Program-made: the position numbers and the translations under genes | Assembly: GCA_047030855.1 (NCBI GenBank) | Contig: JBKYIJ010000008.1 | Coordinates: 1,736,001-1,800,000, forward strand | DNA from: QVMM01 sp047030855 | GTDB taxonomy: Bacteria; Bacteroidota; Bacteroidia; Bacteroidales; Dysgonomonadaceae | Direction: 5' to 3' | Length of the DNA stretch: 64,000 nucleotides | Shown here: in pieces, positions 9,634-18,662 of the stretch | How the letters are laid out: every line of letters starts with the position of its first letter | Position numbering within the stretch: position 1 is the stretch's first letter | The notes under the pieces: generated by a model | The model's input: only the letters and a program-made list of their open reading frames with translations | What the model was told of the DNA's origin: nothing | Databases searched by the model: none

Positions 9634-12600
9634 ATGAAGAAAAAGTTTGCAGAATACAATCAGTTTAATTTGTCTGATATCAATAAGGAAATATTAGAAA
9701 AATGGAGTGCAAACAATGTTTTTGAGAAGAGTCTAAAAATCCGATCAAAATCTCCAACATTCGTATTTTATGAAGGACCTCCTTCTGCAAACGGAATGCC
9801 CGGCATTCATCACGTAATGGCACGTACGATTAAAGATATCTTTTGCCGCTACAAAACAATGAAAGGCTTTTTGGTGAATCGTAAAGCCGGATGGGACACA
9901 CATGGACTTCCGGTGGAACTGGCTGTCGAAAAATCGTTGGGCATAACAAAAGAAGATATTGGTAAAAAAATATCGGTTAAAGACTATAACGATGCCTGCC
10001 GCAAGGAGGTAATGAAATATACCAAAGAATGGGAAGATCTGACACGTAAAATAGGCTATTGGGTTGATATGAACAATCCGTACATTACCTACGATAACCG
10101 TTATATAGAAACCCTTTGGTATCTGTTGAAAAATCTTTACGAAAAAGGATATTTATACAAAGGTTATACCATACAGCCCTATTCTCCTGCCGCAGGAACA
10201 GGATTGAGCACTCATGAGCTTAATCAGCCGGGCGCATATCGGGATGTGAAAGATACGACTTGTATAGCACAGTTTAAAATCAGAAATCCTAAAAAGGAAA
10301 TGGACGGATTCGGTAATCCGTATTTTCTTGCATGGACTACTACGCCTTGGACATTGCCGTCCAACACGGCACTTGCTGTCGGACCGAATATTACCTATGT
10401 TGCGGTAAGGACTTATAATCCTTATACGGGAGAGAAAATGACGGTCGTTGCCGCAAAAGAACTTGTGCACAGTTTATTCAATCCCAAAACGGAAGGTTTG
10501 CCGTTGGACGAATATAAAGACGGAGACAAGCTGATTCCTTATCAGATCGTAGGAGAATGGAAAGGTTCGGACTTTTACGGTATGGAGTATGAACAACTGA
10601 TTCCGTGGGTAAATCCCGGAAAAGGAGCTTTCAGGGTAATTCCGGGTGATTTCGTTACGACGGAAGACGGTACGGGTATAGTCCATATTGCACCTACCTT
10701 TGGTGCGGATGACGCTAAAGTAGCCAAATTGAATGATGTGCCTGCTCTTATTCTGATAGACAAAGACGGGAATTTCCGCCCGATGGTTGATCTTACAGGA
10801 AAATATTTTAAGATCGAGGATCTTGACGAAAATTTTGTGAAAAATAACGTTAATGTAGAATTATATAAAAACTTTGCGGGAAGATATGTCAAAAATTCCT
10901 ACGACAGTAGTTTGACGGAGAACGATTCTACTCTGGATATTGATATTTCTGTAATGTTGAAAAAGGAAAACAAGGTTTTCCGTATAGAAAGACAAATCCA
11001 TAATTACCCACATTGCTGGCGTACTGATAAACCTGTTTTATACTATCCGTTGGATAGTTGGTTTATAAGGACTACTGCATGTAAAGACCGTTTGATTGAA
11101 CTCAATCAGACAATAAACTGGAAACCCGAATCGACAGGATCGGGACGTTTTGGCAAATGGCTTGAAAATTTGCAGGATTGGAACCTGAGCCGTAGCCGTT
11201 ATTGGGGTACTCCACTGCCTATCTGGAGAACAGAGGACGGAAAAGAAGAAATCTGCATAGGTTCGCTTAAAGAGTTATATTCTGAAATGAAGAAATCTGT
11301 CAAAGCCGGTTTCATGAAGGAAATACCTTGGGCTAACTTTAAAGTAGGCGATTTATCTAAGGAAAATTATGAAAAAATAGATCTGCATCGCCCTTATGTA
11401 GATGATATTATATTGGTTTCGCCTTCCGGAAAACCAATGAAAAGGGAGACCGATCTGATCGACGTTTGGTTCGATTCAGGGGCTATGCCTTTTGCTCAGG
11501 TTTTTTATCCGAACATAAAAGCGGAAGATTTTGTTAAAATCTACCCGGCTGATTTTATTGCAGAGGGAGTCGATCAGACAAGAGGCTGGTTTTTTACTCT
11601 CCATGCAATCTCGACAATGGTTAGAAACGGCATTGCGTTTAAAAATGTTGTTTCCAACGGATTGGTTCTGGATAAGAACGGAAACAAGATGTCCAAGCGT
11701 CTGGGTAATGCTGTCGATCCTTTCGATACGATCGAAAAGCATGGTGCCGATCCATTGCGTTGGTATATGATAACCAATGCGTCGCCGTGGGATAACCTGA
11801 AATTTGACATCAATGGTATTGATGAAGTCAGACGTAAATTCTTCGGAACCCTGTACAATACTTATTCGTTCTTCACGCTTTACGCGAATGTCGATTTATT
11901 TGATATGAGCGAAAAGTTCATATCTGTATGTGACAGACCAGAGATAGATCGTTGGATAATATCGCTTCTTAATACTTTGATAAAAGAAGTTGACGAATAT
12001 TATGCTGTTTATGAACCGACTAAGGCGGGACGCGCGATTTCTGATTTTGTAAACGATAATCTTAGTAACTGGTATGTCCGCCTAAACAGAAAACGTTTCT
12101 GGGGTGGTGAAATGACAGATGATAAGTTGGCTGCTTATCAGACTTTATACACATGCTTGTTGACGGTAGCAAAGTTGATGGCGCCCATTTCTCCGTTCTA
12201 TTCCGATAAGTTGTATGCTGATCTCGAATCAGTCGGTAAAACAGAGAATGCGGAATCGGTACATCTTTCCGATTTTCCTGTATCTGACGAGTCTGTGATT
12301 GATAAAGAACTTGAGGAAAGAATGAAGATTGCACAGGATATTTCTTCAATGGTATTGGCTTTGCGAAGAAAGGTAAATATCAAAGTACGTCAACCGCTAA
12401 CCCAGATAATGATACCCGTTCTGGATGTAACCCAAAAAGAAGCGATCGCAGCAGTAAAAGATTTGATTCTGAATGAAGTGAACGTTAAGGATATCAAATA
12501 TGTAGATGGTGCTGCAGGAATATTGGTTAAACGAGTGAAACCCGATTTTAAGAAATTAGGACCTCGTTACGGAAAAATAATGAAACAGCTGGCTGTACTT

Positions 12601-13047
12601 GTTCAGAATATGGAACAATCCGAAATATCGAAATTGGAAAAACAAGGTTCTTTTACTTTTAATGTAGAAAATCAGCAGGCTACTATCGAACTGGCTGACG
12701 TTGAGATTATATCGGAGGATATACCGGGATGGTTGGTAGCTAACGAAGGCAACCTGACAGTTGCTTTGGATATAACGGTGACGGACGATTTGAAGAAAGA
12801 GGGAATTGCCCGTGAGCTTGTGAATAGGATACAAAACATTCGGAAGTCAAACGGATTGGAAATCACGGATAGAATTCGGGTTAAAATTTCTAACTTTGGA
12901 GAAATAAAAGATGCGGTCAATCAATTTTATGATTATATTGCAGTGCAAGTACTGGCTGATTCTATCGTTTTCGAGAATAATGTGTCGGACGGTACAGAGG
13001 TTGAGATAGATGATCAAATAATTGTCATAGGCGTAGAAAAGGTATAA
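9634..13047 (+). CDS. ileS: Isoleucyl-tRNA synthetase
   Basis: A class I aminoacyl-tRNA synthetase of 1137 residues. The HIGH-type motif is in GPPSANGMPGIHHVMART near residue 50, and the KMSKR loop is in KNGNKMSKRLGNA near residue 690. The long insertion between them holds the CP1 editing domain (WTTTPWTLPSNTAL, GTGIVHIAPTFGADD). A tryptophan- and arginine-rich anticodon-binding region follows (NWYVRLNRKRFWGG). The length and C-terminal extension (DUF5915-like) fit the eukaryote-like long IleRS form common in Bacteroidota, which is often linked to low mupirocin sensitivity. That last point is family knowledge and was not tested here. The gene is followed closely by a DksA-like gene. Confidence 0.97.
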   Translation: MKKKFAEYNQFNLSDINKEILEKWSANNVFEKSLKIRSKSPTFVFYEGPPSANGMPGIHHVMARTIKDIFCRYKTMKGFLVNRKAGWDTHGLPVELAVEKSLGITKEDIGKKISVKDYNDACRKEVMKYTKEWEDLTRKIGYWVDMNNPYITYDNRYIETLWYLLKNLYEKGYLYKGYTIQPYSPAAGTGLSTHELNQPGAYRDVKDTTCIAQFKIRNPKKEMDGFGNPYFLAWTTTPWTLPSNTALAVGPNITYVAVRTYNPYTGEKMTVVAAKELVHSLFNPKTEGLPLDEYKDGDKLIPYQIVGEWKGSDFYGMEYEQLIPWVNPGKGAFRVIPGDFVTTEDGTGIVHIAPTFGADDAKVAKLNDVPALILIDKDGNFRPMVDLTGKYFKIEDLDENFVKNNVNVELYKNFAGRYVKNSYDSSLTENDSTLDIDISVMLKKENKVFRIERQIHNYPHCWRTDKPVLYYPLDSWFIRTTACKDRLIELNQTINWKPESTGSGRFGKWLENLQDWNLSRSRYWGTPLPIWRTEDGKEEICIGSLKELYSEMKKSVKAGFMKEIPWANFKVGDLSKENYEKIDLHRPYVDDIILVSPSGKPMKRETDLIDVWFDSGAMPFAQVFYPNIKAEDFVKIYPADFIAEGVDQTRGWFFTLHAISTMVRNGIAFKNVVSNGLVLDKNGNKMSKRLGNAVDPFDTIEKHGADPLRWYMITNASPWDNLKFDINGIDEVRRKFFGTLYNTYSFFTLYANVDLFDMSEKFISVCDRPEIDRWIISLLNTLIKEVDEYYAVYEPTKAGRAISDFVNDNLSNWYVRLNRKRFWGGEMTDDKLAAYQTLYTCLLTVAKLMAPISPFYSDKLYADLESVGKTENAESVHLSDFPVSDESVIDKELEERMKIAQDISSMVLALRRKVNIKVRQPLTQIMIPVLDVTQKEAIAAVKDLILNEVNVKDIKYVDGAAGILVKRVKPDFKKLGPRYGKIMKQLAVLVQNMEQSEISKLEKQGSFTFNVENQQATIELADVEIISEDIPGWLVANEGNLTVALDITVTDDLKKEGIARELVNRIQNIRKSNGLEITDRIRVKISNFGEIKDAVNQFYDYIAVQVLADSIVFENNVSDGTEVEIDDQIIVIGVEKV

Positions 13048-13078
13048 AAGAAATAATAAACTAAAACATATAGAGATT

Positions 13079-13459
13079 ATGGTAGAAAAAACAAGATATT
13101 CTGATGAGGAATTAGAAGAATTCCGTCAGATCATACTGGAAAAGCTTAGCAAAGCCAAGGAAGAATACGATATGCTGAAAGCAACTATCATGAATTCGGA
13201 CGGAAACGATGTTACCGATACTTCTCCTACTTTTAAGGTGTTGGAAGAAGGCGCTTCTACTTTATCCAAAGAAGAAGCAGGCAGATTGGCTCAACGCCAG
13301 ATGAAGTTTATTCAGAACCTTCAATCGGCTCTGATCCGTATCGAGAATAAAACTTACGGTATATGCCGCGAAACAGGCAAACTGATACCAAAAGAACGTT
13401 TGCGCGCGGTTCCTCATGCAACATTGAGTATTGAGGCTAAAAACAGTGGAGTAAAATAA
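13079..13459 (+). CDS. TraR/DksA family zinc-finger-like regulator
   Basis: The protein has 126 residues. An N-terminal helical hairpin rich in acidic residues (EELEEFRQIILEKLSKAKEE) is followed by the DksA-type C-terminal segment YGICRETGKLIPKERL. Only one cysteine remains where classical DksA has four zinc ligands; this degenerate finger is what I recall in Bacteroidota homologues. DksA proteins enter the RNA polymerase secondary channel and act with ppGpp. It lies 31 bases after ileS and ahead of lspA, a Bacteroidota gene order (ileS-dksA-lspA). It is likely co-transcribed with both. Confidence 0.88.
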   Translation: MVEKTRYSDEELEEFRQIILEKLSKAKEEYDMLKATIMNSDGNDVTDTSPTFKVLEEGASTLSKEEAGRLAQRQMKFIQNLQSALIRIENKTYGICRETGKLIPKERLRAVPHATLSIEAKNSGVK

Positions 13460-13542
13460 CAATTTGTATTATTATATGAATCCGAAGCAGAGTTGAGTTT
13501 ATTCAGAATTTGGCTCCTTCGGTTTCTTGCTTTATAAAGAAG

Positions 13543-14172
13543 ATGAATAAAATTTCAAGAAGTACGCTTGCCATACTCGTTATTTTGTTGGTAATTGTTA
13601 TAGATCAGATTCTTAAAATATGGATCAAAACAAATATGTATCTGTACGAAACAATAGAAATAACCAGCTGGTTTAAAATACGTTTTGTCGAGAACAACGG
13701 AATGGCTTTCGGGCTTGAGGTGATCGGTAAGCTCTTTCTATCTTTATTCCGAATTATTTTTGTAGTCTTCATTGTTTATTACCTGCATCTTATTATAAAG
13801 AAGAAATATCGCAAAGGGTATGTTGCCTGCATTGCCTTAATTCTTGCGGGAGCATTCGGGAATATAATTGACGGCGTATTTTACGGCGAAATCTTTTCGG
13901 CAAGTACTCCGTATCAAATATCGACATTTGTCCCGTTAGGAGAAGGCTATTCCGATTGGCTGCACGGAAAAGTTGTGGATATGTTTTATTTCCCTTTGTT
14001 CAACGGAACGTTTCCGTCTTGGTTTCCTTTTGTCGGAGGCGAACCGTTTGAGTTTTTCAGCGCAATATTCAATATAGCTGATGCGGCTATAACTGTGGGG
14101 ATGATCCTATTATTAATATTTTTCAGAAAAGAATTAACAGAGTCGATGCACTCCGAAAAAAATGAAAAATAA
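13543..14172 (+). CDS. lspA: Lipoprotein signal peptidase II
   Basis: LspA is an integral-membrane aspartyl protease that removes signal peptides from prolipoproteins. Four membrane segments are visible: LAILVILLVIVIDQILKIW, LFRIIFVVFIVYYLHLI, ACIALILAGAFGNIIDGVF and the last around AAITVGMILLLIFF. Catalytic motifs are NNGMAFG, GAFGNIIDG and FNIADAAIT, with the two aspartates in the last two. A ~45-residue loop (HGKVVDMFYFPLFNGTFPSW) before the last motif makes the protein longer than the Proteobacterial form, as is usual in Bacteroidota. The frame opens at a TTG at 13510, but the ATG at 13543 begins the first membrane helix. It overlaps the next gene by 11 bases. Confidence 0.93.
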   Translation: MNKISRSTLAILVILLVIVIDQILKIWIKTNMYLYETIEITSWFKIRFVENNGMAFGLEVIGKLFLSLFRIIFVVFIVYYLHLIIKKKYRKGYVACIALILAGAFGNIIDGVFYGEIFSASTPYQISTFVPLGEGYSDWLHGKVVDMFYFPLFNGTFPSWFPFVGGEPFEFFSAIFNIADAAITVGMILLLIFFRKELTESMHSEKNEK

Positions 14173-15007
14173 GCGTTTCATTTATAAAATATTTCTTTTG
14201 TCTTCTATCTTTTGTATAGTTTCATGCAATAGGAACAAATACGTTGTATCCGAAGATAAAATGGTTGACGTTTTATATGATATTCAGTTGATGTACGGAT
14301 ATTACTCGACGCCTAACGCCCAAAATCAGACCTCTAACGAACAAAAGAAGTTACTTTTTGATGCAATACTTGAAAAACATAAAATAAACCAAACAATACT
14401 GGATTCTTCTCTGAATTGGTATTCAGATCATATGAATGTTTATATGATTATAAACGATTCCGTTACATCCAGACTGAAAAGGAATCAGGATCTGTTGAAC
14501 GAACAGCTTCGTGCCGAAGATGCGATGTTGAAGCAGAAAGAGGACGGTTTTCCTTCTTTCTTTTATTTAACGCCTGAAAAACCTTTTTTTACGTTTGATA
14601 TAGATTCCGCAAAACTTGTTGATTTAAACATTAATTCTGTTCAATATTTATCTTTTGGCGTATTAGGGCTACCCTCTGATATGTCTTTAGTTTATAGATT
14701 TTTATATCAGTATTCAGATACGCTCTTAGTGTCCGGCGGTAGTATATTGGCGGTTAATGATACGATAGATATTCTTCATCCGGAAAGAAAGAACCTTCTC
14801 AATTTCTCAGGTTCGATACATGCCGTATCCGATTTTCTTCAATATAAAGTTTTGTTATATAGTCTGAAACTTAACAGGGATTCTTCTTATGTTGAGAGAA
14901 AACGGAGAATACCGCTTCCGCTTAATCAAAGCCGCTCTTCGTCGCTATCGCCTGCCAGAATTAATGTTGAAAAAACTGAACCTCTTGTAGATTCAGGCGA
15001 TAAATAA
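14162..15007 (+). CDS. DUF4296 lipoprotein
   Basis: The signal peptide ends in a lipobox (IFCIVSC, cysteine near residue 21), and a DUF4296-type helical domain follows (KYVVSEDKMVDVLYDIQLMYG to SLNWYSDHM). The residues after the lipid-modified cysteine (NRNKY) lack the acidic surface-export signal, so a periplasmic face is more likely. The last ~130 residues are beta-rich and not recognised. Its function is unknown. The DUF4296 gene commonly follows lspA in Bacteroidales, and it overlaps lspA here, which suggests a link to lipoprotein processing or envelope quality. Confidence 0.78.
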   Translation: MKNKRFIYKIFLLSSIFCIVSCNRNKYVVSEDKMVDVLYDIQLMYGYYSTPNAQNQTSNEQKKLLFDAILEKHKINQTILDSSLNWYSDHMNVYMIINDSVTSRLKRNQDLLNEQLRAEDAMLKQKEDGFPSFFYLTPEKPFFTFDIDSAKLVDLNINSVQYLSFGVLGLPSDMSLVYRFLYQYSDTLLVSGGSILAVNDTIDILHPERKNLLNFSGSIHAVSDFLQYKVLLYSLKLNRDSSYVERKRRIPLPLNQSRSSSLSPARINVEKTEPLVDSGDK

Positions 15008-15036
15008 TTTGTCTGTATAAAAAGAAGAATATAAGA

Positions 15037-16122
15037 TCAATTCGGCGCTTTCTTGTATAGGTAAGCAGCGATTATGATAAAAATGAAGTTGGGCAGCCAT
15101 GCGGCTACGAACGGACTCATAACTCCCGATACGGCAAAACTTGAACTTACAGTCATGAACAGGATGTAGGAAACGCTTAATAACAGCCCGATACCTATAT
15201 TCAAACCCATGCCTCCTTTTACTTTGCGGGAAGAAAGCGCGGCTCCTATTATGGTAAGTATAAAAGCCGAAGCGATAGACGCAAATCTTTTATGAAATTC
15301 AATTTCAAAGGGTTGTGTCTGTCCGATGCCTCTTTCTTTCTGCCTTTTGATATGGCGATAAAGCTCAGGAGTTGTCATTTGTTCGAAATCATTGACGGAA
15401 ATTAGAAAGTCTTTAGGCACGATAGCCAAAGTTGTGTCTATTTTCGGACCGTAAGAGATGTGTTCTCTCATTCCTTCAAAATCGCGTATAGTATAGTCTA
15501 ACAGAGTCCAGTGATAAGCAGAATCATATTCGATTCGGTTTGCTGTGAGCCTTGAAACTAACTGTTGTCCGTCGAACTTATCCAAAGAGAAGTCATAACC
15601 TTTTTTGTCATTGTCGTAGTATCTTCCTATATATGCTATTACACCCGGTTCTAATTGTATCTGAATCCTTTCGGCATAATCTATCTTTTTGTTCTTGATG
15701 TATTTGTTCTGAAAATCAATTCTGACAACATTGGCAGGAGGTATAATAAACGAACTTAAGACGAAGGAAAATATAGATATCACCGCGGCGGATATCATAT
15801 AAGGTTTCATCAGGCGTTTAAAGCTCATGCCTGTCGATAACATCGCTATAATCTCTGAATTATCGGCAAGTTTCGAGGTGAAAAATATAACGGCAATGAA
15901 AACGAATAATGCACTGAAAAGATTGGCATAATAAGGAACAAAATTCACATAATAGTCAAAAATAATAGCGTGTGGAGACGCATTATTTTTGATAAACTTG
16001 TCCAGCTGTTCATTAAAGTCAAATACTACGGCAACGGATATGATAAGAATAATTGAGAATACGTATGTCCCCAAGAATTTCTTAATGATATATATATCGA
16101 GTATTGACAGTAATTTATTCAC
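15037..16122 (-). CDS. LptF/LptG family permease
   Basis: The protein has 361 residues. Membrane segments cluster at the N-terminus (FLGTYVFSIILIISVAVVF, LFSALFVFIAVIFF) and the C-terminus (IASAFILTIIGAALSS, IGIGLLLSVSYILFM, FVAAWLPNFIFIIIAAYLY), with a ~150-residue periplasmic beta domain between them. This is the YjgP/YjgQ topology. LptF/G form the inner-membrane part of the ABC exporter that lifts lipopolysaccharide to the outer membrane. It lies two bases after tgt on the minus strand, giving the order corC-tgt-lptG, frequent in Bacteroidales. It converges with the DUF4296 gene with no hairpin visible in the 29-base gap. Confidence 0.88.
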   Translation of the reverse strand: MNKLLSILDIYIIKKFLGTYVFSIILIISVAVVFDFNEQLDKFIKNNASPHAIIFDYYVNFVPYYANLFSALFVFIAVIFFTSKLADNSEIIAMLSTGMSFKRLMKPYMISAAVISIFSFVLSSFIIPPANVVRIDFQNKYIKNKKIDYAERIQIQLEPGVIAYIGRYYDNDKKGYDFSLDKFDGQQLVSRLTANRIEYDSAYHWTLLDYTIRDFEGMREHISYGPKIDTTLAIVPKDFLISVNDFEQMTTPELYRHIKRQKERGIGQTQPFEIEFHKRFASIASAFILTIIGAALSSRKVKGGMGLNIGIGLLLSVSYILFMTVSSSFAVSGVMSPFVAAWLPNFIFIIIAAYLYKKAPN

Positions 16123-16124
16123 TT

Positions 16125-17255
16125 TTATATTCTTCGTGATACGTTTTCGATCATATTATCTTTCCACGGTTTAAAATCGCCCTGAATAATATGTTTTCGG
16201 GCTTCTTTTACCAACCACAAATAAAATGCAAGATTATGAATTGACGCAATTTGTAATGCTAAAATTTCATTAACAATGAATAAATGTCGTAAATATGCTT
16301 TTGAATAAAGCGTGTCGACAAACGAAGCGCCATCTTCTTCAATGGGCGAGAAATCATTTGCCCATTTTTTGTTTCGCATATTCATTATGCCGTTTTTGGT
16401 GAACAATTGTCCGTTACGCCCGTTTCTTGTCGGCATTATGCAATCGAACATATCCACGCCGCGTTCTATACCTTCCAGTATATTTGCAGGAGTTCCGACT
16501 CCCATCAGATAACGAGGTTTATCCTTCGGTAATATTTCGTTCACAAGCTCGATCATTTCATACATCTTTTCGGTAGGTTCGCCTACAGCCAATCCTCCGA
16601 TAGCATTCCCGTCAGCACCTTTTGAAGCTACATTCTCGGCTGCTCTTTTTCTTAAATCGGGATAAACGCAGCCTTGTACTATCGGGAAAAGAGCCTGTTG
16701 GTATCCATACGCACATTCTGTTTCGTTAAACCGCTTGATACATCTGTCGAGCCAGCGTTCCGTTAAGTCGAGCGATTTTTTTGCGTACGAATATTCCGCA
16801 TCTCCCGGAGTACATTCATCGAAAGCCATCATTATGTCTGCACCGATAGTACGTTCTATATCCATTACCGATTCAGGCGTAAATATATGTTTCGAACCGT
16901 CCACATGCGATCGGAATATGGCTCCTTCTTCAGTCAGTTTGCGGTTGTGAGCGAGTGAGAAAACCTGAAATCCACCACTGTCCGTGAGAATTGGTTTGTT
17001 CCAGCTGTTGAATTTGTGCAATCCTCCTGCCTGCTTCAGAATATCTAATCCCGGACGCAGATAAAGATGATATGTATTGCCCAATATAATTTGTGCTTTT
17101 ATGTCGTTTTCAAGTTCAGTCATATGTACTGCTTTGACTGATCCCTGAGTTCCTACGGGCATAAATATAGGGGTTTCGATCTGCCCATGATCCGTTGTAA
17201 TCAGTCCTGCACGGGCATTAGACTGATTGTCCGTATATTGTAGTTCAAAATTCAT
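16125..17255 (-). CDS. tgt: Queuine/preQ1 tRNA-guanine transglycosylase
   Basis: The 376-residue TIM barrel exchanges guanine-34 for preQ1 in GUN-anticodon tRNAs. The active-site stretch ILTDSGGFQVFSL is near residue 90. GNAIGGLAVGEP and LMGVGTPANILEG line the base pocket, and GVDMFDCIMPTRNGRNG carries the nucleophile aspartate. In the E. coli enzyme a CxCxxC cluster near the C-terminus binds structural zinc. The aligned place here (VDTLYSKAYLRHL) has no cysteine, although the downstream IHNL histidine remains. I believe this loss is typical of Bacteroidota but could not check it. The gene sits 8 bases after the CorC-type gene. Confidence 0.95.
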   Translation of the reverse strand: MNFELQYTDNQSNARAGLITTDHGQIETPIFMPVGTQGSVKAVHMTELENDIKAQIILGNTYHLYLRPGLDILKQAGGLHKFNSWNKPILTDSGGFQVFSLAHNRKLTEEGAIFRSHVDGSKHIFTPESVMDIERTIGADIMMAFDECTPGDAEYSYAKKSLDLTERWLDRCIKRFNETECAYGYQQALFPIVQGCVYPDLRKRAAENVASKGADGNAIGGLAVGEPTEKMYEMIELVNEILPKDKPRYLMGVGTPANILEGIERGVDMFDCIMPTRNGRNGQLFTKNGIMNMRNKKWANDFSPIEEDGASFVDTLYSKAYLRHLFIVNEILALQIASIHNLAFYLWLVKEARKHIIQGDFKPWKDNMIENVSRRI

Positions 17256-17263
17256 GTATGTTC

Positions 17264-18589
17264 TTATTCTTGTTTAGAATCGGCTGGTGTGGCTTCTTCT
17301 CTGATGAGATCCTTCAATTGTACCAAGACAATTGAAGTCTTGTTTTTCTTCAAAACAATGAATTCATAATCTTCCGAAACCAGTTTTTCCTGAGTGTTCG
17401 GGATTCTTCCGAATTTGTCGATTAAATATCCTGCAAGCGTATCGTATTGCTTTGCTTTGTCGATCGGGTGGGGAAGCTGATCGTTGATGTCGCTTATCGC
17501 GGCGGTTGCGATTACGGAATATAATCCGTCGGAAGTCTCTTCCACAAACGGTATCTCATTATCGTATTCGTCCTGAATTTCACCGACAAGTTCCTCCAGA
17601 ATATCTTCCATTGTGATAATGCCTTCTACTCCGCCGTATTCGTTTAACACCATCGCTATTTGCTGATGTTTCAACTGAAATTCTTTGAGCAGTTGCCCGA
17701 TACGCTTGGTTTCGGGTACAAAAGAAACAGGACGCACAATCGAATGAATATCAACATTGCCGTTCTGACGCATTTTTTTCAGAATGTCTTTCAGATGCAC
17801 CACGCCGATAACATTGTCGATACTGTCCTCATAACACGGAATACGTGAGAATCCGTCTTCTATTACAGTTTCCAGCGTTGCTTCATCATAGTCGTTAACA
17901 TCAATAGCCAAAACCTGCGTGCGGGGAACCATTACTTGCCGGGCAGTCCGTTCCGAAAAATCAAAAGCATTCTTTATAATATCATAGTTCGCGTCCTCTA
18001 TATTTCCGCTTTCTTTCACCTGATCTACCAGATACCTCAGCTCGTCGCTGCTGTAAACCTCATTCTCTGAAACAGTATGTAAACCTACTAATTTGAGTAT
18101 CAGATTTGCTATTCCGTTCAGTGCCCATATAAAAGGGCGGCATATCCAATAAAAAGCATGCAAAGGATAAGCGACAAAAAGTGTAGTTTGTTCCGATCGT
18201 TGAATCGCTAAAGACTTTGGTGCCAATTCACCTAATACGATGTGCAGGATCGTTATAATAAGGAACGCTGTGGCTAAAGCTATTGTTGAGGTAAGAGCAG
18301 GACTCAGCGATATGCCGAGGACTGTCATAATATTAAGGATAATTTTTGAAACGAAAGGCTCGCCTATCCAACCCAAAGCCAAACTCGAAAGAGTGATCCC
18401 TAATTGAGTAGCAGCCAGATAAGAGTCCAGATGTGTAACAATATGTTTGGCAAGAATAGCAAAGCGATTGCCTTCCTGTATCTTCATCTCCAGCTGGGAG
18501 CTTCTTACTTTAACGATTGCAAATTCCGCGGCAACAAAAAAACCATTTAAGAAAACAAAGAAAAGTGTAATTAAAATGTTAAATAACAT
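17264..18589 (-). CDS. CNNM/CorC (HlyC) family transporter-associated CBS protein
   Basis: The domain order in 441 residues is as follows. A DUF21 (CNNM) membrane domain with four hydrophobic stretches occupies about residues 1-180. A tandem CBS pair is around 200-330 (MVPRTQVLAIDVNDYDEATL, GVVHLKDILKKMR, GGVEGIITMEDILEELVGEI). A CorC_HlyC domain ends the protein. The family has been called hemolysin, but current evidence links CNNM/CorC to magnesium or cobalt efflux with nucleotide sensing by the CBS domains. In Bacteroidota it is often labelled GldE-like; nothing here proves a gliding role. It is first in an operon with tgt and lptG. Confidence 0.9.
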   Translation of the reverse strand: MLFNILITLFFVFLNGFFVAAEFAIVKVRSSQLEMKIQEGNRFAILAKHIVTHLDSYLAATQLGITLSSLALGWIGEPFVSKIILNIMTVLGISLSPALTSTIALATAFLIITILHIVLGELAPKSLAIQRSEQTTLFVAYPLHAFYWICRPFIWALNGIANLILKLVGLHTVSENEVYSSDELRYLVDQVKESGNIEDANYDIIKNAFDFSERTARQVMVPRTQVLAIDVNDYDEATLETVIEDGFSRIPCYEDSIDNVIGVVHLKDILKKMRQNGNVDIHSIVRPVSFVPETKRIGQLLKEFQLKHQQIAMVLNEYGGVEGIITMEDILEELVGEIQDEYDNEIPFVEETSDGLYSVIATAAISDINDQLPHPIDKAKQYDTLAGYLIDKFGRIPNTQEKLVSEDYEFIVLKKNKTSIVLVQLKDLIREEATPADSKQE

Positions 18590-18612
18590 ATATAAGTTTG
18601 ATGGTGATTATG

Positions 18613-18620
18613 CAAATATA
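18613..18620 (-). promoter_or_regulatory. -7 promoter element for corC-tgt-lptG
   Basis: The minus strand reads TATATTTG, 24 bases upstream of the ATG at 18589. Confidence 0.6.
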
Positions 18621-18662
18621 ATATAATTGTATGTTTTAGCAGGATTTTGTCAACCAATATTT

